Shown: positions 8,106 through 14,395 of the stretch, piece after piece
Layout: the number at the start of each line of letters is the position of its first letter
How positions within the stretch are numbered: position 1 is the stretch's first letter
Origin: an uncultured Clostridia bacterium
Lineage (GTDB): Bacteria; Bacillota; Clostridia; TANB77; CAG-508
DNA: 22,794 bases
NCBI GenBank assembly: GCA_934184665.1
Contig: CAKPSX010000022.1
Coordinates: 1-22,794 of the forward strand
Reading direction: 5' to 3'
The notes under the pieces: generated by a model
Databases searched by the model: none
Told to the model about the DNA's origin: nothing
Seen by the model: the letters and a program-made list of their open reading frames with translations, nothing else
Made by a program: the position numbers and the translations under genes

Positions 8106-8841
8106 CTACATCAGCATTCCACCATCAATGTTTATAACTTGCCCTGTAATATATGAACTATCCTCTGAAGCCAAAAATTTAATTACATTTGCAACATCTT
8201 GAACTGTGCCCATCCTTTTTAATGGAATATTTTTGCTTATTTCTTCTTTTACTTCATCTTTTAATACATCTGTCATATCTGTTTGGATAAATCCAGGTGC
8301 GACTGCATTTACAAGTATATTCCTACTTCCTAATTCTTTTGCTAAACTTTTTGTAAAGCCTATTATTCCAGCTTTTGACGCACTATAGTTTGCTTGTCCA
8401 GCATTCCCACTTATTCCCACAACAGATGATAAATTTATAATTTTTCCGCTTCTCTGTTTCATCATATATGGAATTACATTTTTCGTTACATTAAATGTTC
8501 CAATAAGATTTACATTAATTACAGCTTCAAAATCTTCTTTTTTCATTCTCATAATAAGCATATCTTTTGTTATACCTGCATTGTTAACTAATATATCAAT
8601 TTTTCCAAACTTTTCAATAATCTTTTCTACCATATTTTTTGCATCTTCAAAGTTTGAAACATCTCCCTGTATTGCCATACATTTAACATTAAATTTTTCT
8701 ATTTCATTTTTGACTTCAATTATTGTATCATCTTTTGTTTTATAATTAATAATTATATCATATCCGCTCTTTTGCAAGAGTTATGGCAGTTTGTTTGCCT
8801 ATTCCTCTGGAACTTCCTGTTATGAATGCTACTTTGTTCAT
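8106..8841 (-). pseudogene. fabG: 3-oxoacyl-ACP reductase FabG, frameshifted near its N-terminus
   Basis: FabG reduces 3-oxoacyl-ACP with NADPH. The native start is the ATG at 8841, with AAGGAGG upstream. It reads MNKVAFITGSSRGIGKQTAI (cofactor loop TGSSRGIG), but after 27 codons it meets TGA at 8760-8758. The rest of FabG continues in another frame from about 8772 (SGYDIIINYKTK) to the stop at 8106, with NNAG, the active-site S/Y/K in SSVVGISGNAGQANYSASK, and IDGGMLM at the C-terminus. Removing one base, for example one A of the AAAA run at about 8771-8774, restores LAKSGYD and a normal FabG of about 245 residues. An in-frame TTG at 8777 lacks an RBS and would omit the cofactor loop. The cause may be a real mutation or a sequencing or assembly error. 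The gene is bracketed by 58-bp inverted repeats. Identity is certain; functional state is not. Confidence 0.9.
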
Positions 8842-8864
8842 CTTAATCCTCCTTCTTTTTGCTA

Positions 8865-8922
8865 AAAAATAATTATAATTTTGGACTGTGTCAGATTTCA
8901 TTTAAAACGCGGTTACATATCT
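8865..8922. repeat. Right 58-bp inverted repeat flanking fabG
   Basis: This is the partner of 8038-8095 in opposite orientation. It ends 23 bp upstream of the fabG ATG, so the pair encloses only the RBS and coding region of fabG. The flanks just outside the two copies do not match, so no target-site duplication is apparent. Confidence 0.85.
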
Positions 8923-8967
8923 GTATATGCGCCCTTGCCTTTTAAATAAAATCTTCCTTGCCAAAAT

Positions 8968-9912
8968 TTAATTCTTTTTCAGCTTTATATTATATAGTGT
9001 TTGCTCTAAAGTTTCACAATCATTAATATTGTAAATTTTAACATCTTTTCCAAAATCCATCCTTTTTACAAATCCACTTAATGTTTTGCTTGGTCCAATC
9101 TCAATAAAATTATCTATCCCATTCTCATACATTGTTTTCAGACATTCTGTAAATCTTACTGGACTCATAATATGTTCTGACAAGATTTTCGAAATATCAT
9201 CTGATTTACTATAAATATTTCCATCTATATTTTTTACGACCTTGTATTCTTTTTTATTTATCTTTATTTTATCTATTTCTTTTTTTAATTGTTTTGAACA
9301 TTCAATCAATTTTTCTGTATGAAATGGTCCGGTAGTTTTTAATAATGTAGTTCTTTTTGCACCAGCTTCTTTTGCAAGTTCATTTGCATATAACACGGCT
9401 TTTTCCTCGCCAGAAATAACTATTTGACCAATTGTATTATAGTTTGCAGGTACAACAAAACCATCTTTTACTTGTTCACAGATTTCATTGACTTTTTGTT
9501 CTTCTAGTCCAAGTATTGCAGACATTTTCCAGTTTCCTTTAGGGACAAAGTCTCTCATTATTTCTCCTCTTTTTTTCACAAGTCTAACACCATCTTCAAA
9601 ATCAAATACACCATCTTCTATTAATGCTGTATATTCTCCTAAACTTAGCCCAGCTGATAAGTCTGCACTAATATTATTTTTCTTTAAAATTTCTAATATT
9701 GCCAGGCTCTGGGTTAATATTACTAATTGTGTATTTTCTGTTTTATCTAATTCTTTTTCTGAACCATTAAAAGATATTTCTTTTATATTAATTCCAGTTA
9801 TTTTTTGAACATTATCATATATATTTTTTACTTCTTCATATTTATCATATAAATCTTTTCCCATTCCAATTGCTTGGCTTCCCTGACCAGGAAATAAAAA
9901 TCCTATTCTCAT
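8968..9912 (-). CDS. fabD: Malonyl-CoA:ACP transacylase FabD
   Basis: It transfers malonyl from CoA to ACP to feed FabF. The 314-residue length is normal. The N-terminal FPGQGSQ motif, nucleophile S90 in GLSLGEY and H198 in GPFHTEKL are in place. The residue before the nucleophile is Leu rather than the His of the GHSLGE motif common in other bacteria; I believe this variant also occurs in clostridial FabD. The ATG overlaps the biotin ligase stop as ATGA, with AAGGAG nine bases upstream. Confidence 0.95.
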   Translation of the reverse strand: MRIGFLFPGQGSQAIGMGKDLYDKYEEVKNIYDNVQKITGINIKEISFNGSEKELDKTENTQLVILTQSLAILEILKKNNISADLSAGLSLGEYTALIEDGVFDFEDGVRLVKKRGEIMRDFVPKGNWKMSAILGLEEQKVNEICEQVKDGFVVPANYNTIGQIVISGEEKAVLYANELAKEAGAKRTTLLKTTGPFHTEKLIECSKQLKKEIDKIKINKKEYKVVKNIDGNIYSKSDDISKILSEHIMSPVRFTECLKTMYENGIDNFIEIGPSKTLSGFVKRMDFGKDVKIYNINDCETLEQTLYNIKLKKN

Positions 9913-10487
9913 AATATTTTTCTCCTTTTGATTATTTCTTCAAATTCATTACAAAAATCCGATATAATCTTTTCTCTATCTGTTTCTATATTCAACTCTC
10001 TATATATTGACGTTGCTATATCTTTTATATCATCAGTGAAGTTTGTTTTGGTTGTATTAATCCCTATTCCTATTACAAGGTGATTAACATTTTTATTAAT
10101 AACTTTACATTCAGTTAATATTCCACCTATTTTTTTCTCATTTATATTCAAGTCATTTGGTTCACTAATCTCTACATTTATGTTATATTCTTTTTTAAAA
10201 ATATTCACTAATGTTTTGGCAATATCAATAGTTAATCCATTTAATTGATCCACACTGCAATTAGCTTTTATATATAATGAAAATGCAATATTATTTATCT
10301 CATCAGTGTGCCATATTCTCCCATGTGTACCTTTTCCATTTGTTTGAATATCTGCAATAATTATTGTTCCATTTTCTAAATTATTGTTTTGTATTTGTCT
10401 CCACATTTCCTCTTGTGTTGAATCAATTTTATTATAGTAAATTACTTTTTGACCTAAAATTTCAGTCTTTAGATTTATTAATTTCAT
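9909..10487 (-). CDS. birA: Biotin-[acetyl-CoA-carboxylase] ligase, catalytic domain only
   Basis: It makes biotinyl-AMP and attaches biotin to the AccB lysine. The 192 residues cover the BPL catalytic domain: GKGTHGRIW (51-59) matches the GRGRxGRxW biotinyl-AMP loop, and PND (110-112), KIGGIL (119-124) and GIGIN (140-144) follow in the usual order. There is no N-terminal winged helix, so it should not act as the biotin repressor, and little or no room remains for the usual C-terminal SH3-like domain. Its start overlaps the synthetase end by 26 bp, with AGGA about nine bases upstream of the ATG. Its place in an operon with accB supports the substrate. Confidence 0.9.
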   Translation of the reverse strand: MKLINLKTEILGQKVIYYNKIDSTQEEMWRQIQNNNLENGTIIIADIQTNGKGTHGRIWHTDEINNIAFSLYIKANCSVDQLNGLTIDIAKTLVNIFKKEYNINVEISEPNDLNINEKKIGGILTECKVINKNVNHLVIGIGINTTKTNFTDDIKDIATSIYRELNIETDREKIISDFCNEFEEIIKRRKIL

Positions 10488-12168
10488 CTAAATTTTCCTG
10501 CCTTTTTATTTTATTTGTAGTTGTTTTTATTAATGGTTTTTGTGTTAATATTATTCCTAATATAGCCTTATATTTTGGCATTTGATTGTTTATTTCTTTG
10601 ATTTTTTCTGATAGAATTTTATGTATTTCATCTTCATCTTGTGCATTGTATATATTTTTCATAATTTCTTCATCATAAACAATTTTTACATTTATTTTGA
10701 TATTCTCTTTATCATCTGATTGCTGTTTTCCAAATATAAATGATTCTTTTACACCTTCAATTTTATTTATAAGATTTTCCATTTCTTCTGGAAAGATGTT
10801 TTTACCATTTTTCAATACTATAACACTCTTTTTTCTTCCACATATAAATATATACCCATCTTCATCTATTTTTGCTAAATCTCCTGTATAAAACCAATCC
10901 CCTCTAAATGCTTCTTTTGTTGCTTTTTCATCATTATAATATCCTAATGCAATATTTGGTCCTTTTACTATTAGTTCTCCAATTCCTTCATTATTTACAT
11001 CTACGATTTTCGCTTCAACACCAGGAATAGTTTTCCCTATTGAGCCTAATCGATAGTTTTTATTTGTGCCAACTGCAATAACAGGTGATGTTTCGGTTAG
11101 TCCATATCCTTGTACTAAGTTTAGTCCTAGCAATCTATATTTTTCTTCTATGTGTGGGTCAAGTGCTGCTGCTCCTGATATTAATAATTTTATATTTCCA
11201 CCTAACATATCATGTATTTCTTTAAATACTTTTTTTCTTTCTTCCATTGTTGTGTTTTTAAGTTCTTCTTCTTTTTTTAATATATTTTGAAGTTTACCTT
11301 GCTTTTCTAAATTTTTCCTTATAAAGCCAAATATTCTTTCATATATTCCAGGAACACATGCCATAACTGTTACTTTATGTTCTTTTAAATTATCGATTAT
11401 ATGTCTTACTCCCTCACAAAATACTGTTGTTGAACCTCTATATAGTGAAAATAGAAAACCTACTGTGCATTCAAAAACGTGATGTACTGGTAATACAGAA
11501 AGGAATATGTCATCTGATGTTATTTCTAATGTATTTCCAATTGCCATCAAGTTTGAACATATATTTTTGTGTGATAATGCAACAACTTTTGATGCAGATG
11601 TTGTTCCAGATGTAAATAACATTATGCTCATGTCCTCATTATTTATTTTTGCATCTATAAAGCTTATATTTCCATTTTGAACAAGTTTTTCTCCTTCTCT
11701 TATAAGAATACTTTGTGAGTATATTTGATGGCTATTTTCTTTTCTATCCATTGATATTAAATATTTTAAGTTATTGTCATCTTTCTCTTTTATCTTTTTT
11801 AGTATTTCTTCATATTTTTCTGAAAAGAATATTGCTTCTACTTCTGATCTTTTTATTAATGATTCGAGTTCATTTTCTGGCAAAGATTTATCTAATGGTA
11901 CTACTATTCCAGTTCCACATACAATTGATAAATATGCTATTTCCCATTCATATCTATTTTCTCCAATTACAGCTATTCTTTTATTTTTCAATCCTATATC
12001 TATTAGCTTTGTTCCAAGATAATTTATTGTATTTCTCACTTGTTCATGTGATATTTCTATATATTCATTTTTTTCATTTTTTATTTTATATGCTGTTTTG
12101 TTTTTATATAAGTCCTTAGTTTTGTTTAACATTTCTTTTAAATTTCTTATCTCTATTTGTTGTTTCAT
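10462..12168 (-). CDS. AMP-forming fatty acid ligase (acyl-CoA or acyl-ACP synthetase)
   Basis: This ANL-superfamily adenylating enzyme activates a carboxylate with ATP and loads it on a thiol. It has 568 residues. The P-loop-like motif is FTSGTTSASK (185-194), the A5 motif is GYGLTE (354-359), the hinge aspartate is D430 in YTGDLAKIDEDGY with GRKK (444-447) after it, and the C-terminal catalytic lysine is probably K553 in TTNKIKR. The sequence most resembles long-chain fatty-acid-CoA ligases. As the first gene of a fatty-acid synthesis operon, it may instead load exogenous fatty acids onto ACP or CoA as primers; this is inference. The RBS is AAAGGA, ten bases upstream. Confidence 0.88.
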   Translation of the reverse strand: MKQQIEIRNLKEMLNKTKDLYKNKTAYKIKNEKNEYIEISHEQVRNTINYLGTKLIDIGLKNKRIAVIGENRYEWEIAYLSIVCGTGIVVPLDKSLPENELESLIKRSEVEAIFFSEKYEEILKKIKEKDDNNLKYLISMDRKENSHQIYSQSILIREGEKLVQNGNISFIDAKINNEDMSIMLFTSGTTSASKVVALSHKNICSNLMAIGNTLEITSDDIFLSVLPVHHVFECTVGFLFSLYRGSTTVFCEGVRHIIDNLKEHKVTVMACVPGIYERIFGFIRKNLEKQGKLQNILKKEEELKNTTMEERKKVFKEIHDMLGGNIKLLISGAAALDPHIEEKYRLLGLNLVQGYGLTETSPVIAVGTNKNYRLGSIGKTIPGVEAKIVDVNNEGIGELIVKGPNIALGYYNDEKATKEAFRGDWFYTGDLAKIDEDGYIFICGRKKSVIVLKNGKNIFPEEMENLINKIEGVKESFIFGKQQSDDKENIKINVKIVYDEEIMKNIYNAQDEDEIHKILSEKIKEINNQMPKYKAILGIILTQKPLIKTTTNKIKRQENLDEINKSKD

Positions 12169-12199
12169 TTTTTATAATCCTTTCTTAAGGCTCAATTTC

Positions 12200-12224
12200 G
12201 TTGAAAAAGAATTAATTTTTCAAC
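12200..12224. promoter_or_regulatory. Leader hairpin upstream of the fatty-acid operon
   Basis: A 9-bp perfect stem (GTTGAAAAA with TTTTTCAAC) and a 7-base loop lie in the predicted 5' leader of the synthetase gene. No T-run follows on the minus strand, so it is not a standard terminator. It could affect leader stability or translation. Confidence 0.35.
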
Positions 12225-12227
12225 GTA

Positions 12228-12279
12228 CTGATATTTATAACATATATATCAGCATATGTCATTAGACTGAGAGGTCAGT
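12228..12279 (-). promoter_or_regulatory. Predicted fatty-acid operon promoter with TetR-type operator
   Basis: On the minus strand, ATGACA (12262-12257) is followed after 17 bases by TATAAA (12239-12234). Four bases upstream of the -35 lies the dyad ACTGA-N4-TCAGT (12266-12279), a size and symmetry usual for TetR operators. A second dyad, CTGATAT-N11-ATATCAG (12228-12252), overlaps the -10. The TetR gene lies immediately upstream, in the same orientation. The promoter match is reasonable; the regulator assignment is inference. Confidence 0.5.
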
Positions 12280-12301
12280 ATAATGTATTTTAGGTAATAT
12301 T

Positions 12302-12335
12302 AGTCAAAAAAAATAGACCTTATAGTCTATTTTTT
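12302..12335 (-). terminator. Intrinsic terminator of the TetR gene
   Basis: An 11-bp stem (308-318 with 325-335 of this kilobase) with a 6-base loop has a T-rich tract after it on the minus strand. The TetR stop codon at 12327 lies within the upstream arm. It should separate the regulator transcript from the fatty-acid operon. Confidence 0.7.
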
Positions 12336-12896
12336 ACTTAATGTTCTTGTTACGGAATTTATAAAGCCATTGTATATTGTTTCAACATCTACTTCTCTGT
12401 TTCTTTTTAATCTATAGATAAGACTTGAGCATGTTACTCCAAATATTCCTGCTGATATTGCTTCTACATCTCCATCATAAAATTCTCCATTTTCAATTCC
12501 TTCTTGAACAATTTCCTCTATTATTTTTATATATTCAAATACTGCTTTTTTGCATTTTTTATTTTTTTCTTCTTCTCCCCATATTTGAGAAAGTACAACA
12601 TTCAAAAAGTCTTCATATTTTACAATGACCTTTATTTCAACTAAAATTATTGCTTTTATTTTATCTAATGAACTTTCACAATTTCTTGTTTTTATTTCAA
12701 TGCTGTTTCTTAATAATTTCATTCCTTCTTGTAATATCAAATCAAATATGTCTTCTTTTTTTGAAAAGTGGTAATATAGTGAGCCCTTTGCGACACCTGC
12801 TATTGCAGTTATTTCTTCTACACTTGCATTATCATATCCCTTATCGGAAAATAGCTTTACTGCTGTATTAAATATTCTTCTCTTTGTTTTGTTCAT
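12327..12896 (-). CDS. TetR/AcrR family transcriptional regulator
   Basis: The N-terminal TetR helix-turn-helix is clear: the segment around VEEITAIAGVAKGSLYYHFSKKEDIF contains the recognition-helix signature GSLYYHF. The C-terminal part of about 120 residues is a divergent, all-helical ligand-binding domain. I chose the second ATG (12896; 189 residues) because the AAGGAG abuts the first ATG at 12908 with no spacing. Since the gene precedes the fatty-acid operon and dyads overlap that operon's promoter, control of fatty-acid synthesis by an acyl ligand is a reasonable inference. The usual Firmicute regulators FapR and FabT are not present here. Its own promoter may be the one at 13319-13347. 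Confidence 0.85.
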   Translation of the reverse strand: MNKTKRRIFNTAVKLFSDKGYDNASVEEITAIAGVAKGSLYYHFSKKEDIFDLILQEGMKLLRNSIEIKTRNCESSLDKIKAIILVEIKVIVKYEDFLNVVLSQIWGEEEKNKKCKKAVFEYIKIIEEIVQEGIENGEFYDGDVEAISAGIFGVTCSSLIYRLKRNREVDVETIYNGFINSVTRTLSKK

Positions 12897-12922
12897 TTGA
12901 TTTATCATCTCCTTATTTAGAA

Positions 12923-12952
12923 AGGCATACCTGCACGCAAACAGATATGCCT
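12923..12952. terminator. Hairpin between the 90-codon gene and the TetR gene
   Basis: AGGCATACCTG (12923-12933) pairs with CAGATATGCCT (12942-12952) over 11 bp with one G-T pair and an 8-base loop. On the plus strand CTTTTCTT follows; on the minus strand only a short TTTCT. It may be a weak or attenuating terminator after the 90-codon gene. Confidence 0.45.
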
Positions 12953-12966
12953 CTTTTCTTGGAATA

Positions 12967-13239
12967 TTACAGTTTATTTTTCATGATTGCTTCCTTGATT
13001 TTTTGTACATTTCTACTTTCTTCCTTTTCTTCGTCTGTTATAGGTGTTCTGTCCACGAACTCAGCGAAGATGCTCTGAAGAGCTTCTGTATTGGTTAATA
13101 TAACCTTTTCCCCCTGATGATACAACCTCATCCAGTTTCTCAAGTAATCCTTAGAATTAGAAAACCTTGTTATAATCCGGATGTTCACGCCGATAGCGTA
13201 TTCAGTGCTGAGCTTGATTATTCCAATATATTTCATCAT
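12967..13239 (-). CDS. Uncharacterised 90-residue protein
   Basis: I do not recognise this gene. It has a near-ideal start (AGGAGG eight bases before ATG, with a second ATG directly after), a consensus-like promoter at 13319-13347 and a hairpin downstream, so it is probably a real gene. The predicted protein is soluble, with beta-like N-terminal residues (KYIGIIKLSTEYAIGVNIRI) and a charged helical C-terminus rich in Glu and Lys. GC in 13021-13200 is about 40%, against about 22-25% in neighbouring genes, which suggests acquisition from another source. It lies upstream of the TetR gene in the same orientation and could share its transcript. Confidence 0.65.
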   Translation of the reverse strand: MMKYIGIIKLSTEYAIGVNIRIITRFSNSKDYLRNWMRLYHQGEKVILTNTEALQSIFAEFVDRTPITDEEKEESRNVQKIKEAIMKNKL

Positions 13240-13251
13240 TAGTTTGCCCTC

Positions 13252-13266
13252 CTATACACAGTATAG
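13252..13266. promoter_or_regulatory. Short dyad next to the RBS of the 90-codon gene
   Basis: CTATAC and GTATAG form 6-bp arms around three bases. The dyad lies in the leader and touches the AGGAGG of the 90-codon gene, so it could be an operator or an mRNA hairpin that limits translation. It is too short to be sure. Confidence 0.3.
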
Positions 13267-13318
13267 TTTAGAAGTTGTTTTATATAAACTTGCTCTTGGC
13301 AAGGTGATTTATGTGCCT

Positions 13319-13347
13319 ATTTTATCATATTTATTTTCTAAAGTCAA
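13319..13347 (-). promoter_or_regulatory. Predicted promoter of the 90-codon gene (and possibly TetR)
   Basis: On the minus strand, TTGACT (13347-13342) is followed after 17 bases by TAAAAT (13324-13319), about 80 bp upstream of the ATG at 13239. This is a close sigma-A match. No other clear promoter is visible before the TetR gene. Confidence 0.6.
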
Positions 13348-13375
13348 ATTTTTACAGCTTATTTTTCTTTCCTTT

Positions 13376-13401
13376 ATAAAAGGCAGTATTTCTACTGCCT
13401 T
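13376..13401 (-). terminator. Intrinsic terminator of the aldolase gene
   Basis: A 9-bp perfect stem (13380-13388 with 13393-13401) with the loop TTTC lies 4 bp after the aldolase stop. Thymines extend from the stem on the minus strand. Confidence 0.75.
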
Positions 13402-13405
13402 ACTG

Positions 13406-14293
13406 CTATGTTATTGATGCATTATATATTTTTACTATTACATCATTTAATTTTTGGTCAAATTCTTCTTGTGTTTGATGTGCATTTAAGTCTTGTAGTA
13501 ATGCTCTTGAAAAACTTGCAATCATTCTATTATTTTTTGAAAGTAATTCTACAGCTTCTTCAATATCATATCCACCTGATAATGCAACAATTCTAACAAC
13601 ACATTCATAATCATATAAATCTAAATAATGGTTTGCAACTGTTGGTATTGTAAATTTAAACATTATTTTATCATCTTGGTTCCATGTTGCTAATCTATTT
13701 TTAATTTCTGCTTTTAATATTTCTTCACATTTTGCCTTTTCTGGTGCATTTATATCAACTTCTGGTTCTATAATTGGAACTAAACCTGCATCACATATAA
13801 TTTTTGCAAAATCAAATTGTTGTTTTACTATTGCCTTGATTCCTTCTTCATTTGCTTCATATATTACTGATCTCATTTTTGTACCAAATACATTTTTCTC
13901 ATTTGCTTCTTGTAATTCTTTTTGTAGTTCTGGTATTTCTTTCATAAGTTTAACACCATTTTCTTGTTCAGCTAACCCTTTGTCTACTTTTAAAAATGAT
14001 ACTATTTTCTTTTCATTCCATAAGTAGTCTGCAGTATATTCATCATTTACTTTTGAAAGCATTGTTCTTTCAAATAATATTGCTCCAATTATGTGTTCAT
14101 TTGTAAATGATTTACTTGTAAATACTCTTTTTCTCATTTCATGTATTAAGTCAAACATCTCTTCTTCTGTGTTATATTCACTTTCTGGTATTCCGTAATT
14201 TTTCAATGTTTTACTGCTACTTCCACCACTTTGGTCTAAAGCTGCAATAAACCCTTTCTTATTTTTCATTATTTCATACATTTCACTATTCAT
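13406..14293 (-). CDS. fda: Fructose-bisphosphate aldolase, class I
   Basis: It cleaves fructose 1,6-bisphosphate to glyceraldehyde 3-phosphate and dihydroxyacetone phosphate in glycolysis, and works in reverse in gluconeogenesis. The 295 residues match the short bacterial class I aldolases of Staphylococcus and related bacteria. The Schiff-base lysine is probably K213 in MFKFTIPT, with the N-terminal AALDQSGGSSSKTL and IIEPEVD motifs of the family. Being class I, it needs no divalent metal. It is a single-gene unit with a perfect sigma-A promoter and its own terminator, as expected for a strongly expressed enzyme. The start has AAAGGA upstream. Confidence 0.93.
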   Translation of the reverse strand: MNSEMYEIMKNKKGFIAALDQSGGSSSKTLKNYGIPESEYNTEEEMFDLIHEMRKRVFTSKSFTNEHIIGAILFERTMLSKVNDEYTADYLWNEKKIVSFLKVDKGLAEQENGVKLMKEIPELQKELQEANEKNVFGTKMRSVIYEANEEGIKAIVKQQFDFAKIICDAGLVPIIEPEVDINAPEKAKCEEILKAEIKNRLATWNQDDKIMFKFTIPTVANHYLDLYDYECVVRIVALSGGYDIEEAVELLSKNNRMIASFSRALLQDLNAHQTQEEFDQKLNDVIVKIYNASIT

Positions 14294-14366
14294 CTTGATT
14301 CACATTCCTTTCTTGAGTCACAATAAGATTTCTACTTGATTGTACTTTTTATCTAAAATCATCACT

Positions 14367-14395
14367 ATTATAATAATATAGTGTTTAATTGTCAA
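14367..14395 (-). promoter_or_regulatory. Perfect consensus promoter of the aldolase gene
   Basis: On the minus strand, TTGACA (14395-14390) is followed after exactly 17 bases by TATAAT (14372-14367), a full match to the sigma-A consensus. The -35 lies in the last codons of the penicillin-binding protein gene, and the ATG is about 75 bp downstream. Confidence 0.9.

Noticed and set aside
8106..8777. A shorter FabG starting at TTG 8777
   Set aside because: It has no RBS and would lose the first beta strand and the TGSSRGIG cofactor loop. The true start with AAGGAGG is at 8841, so a frameshift explains the data better.
8758..8780. Programmed ribosomal frameshifting in fabG
   Set aside because: A +1 shift would be needed, and there is no slippery stop or rare-codon context or stimulatory structure of a known type. 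A one-base indel in an A run is simpler.
8038..8922. The two 58-bp repeats as riboswitches or leader elements of fabG and fabF
   Set aside because: They lie in opposite orientations relative to transcription, so they cannot be two copies of one leader RNA.
12200..12224. Terminator before the fatty-acid operon
   Set aside because: The hairpin is not followed by a T-run on the minus strand, and it lies downstream of the predicted promoter.
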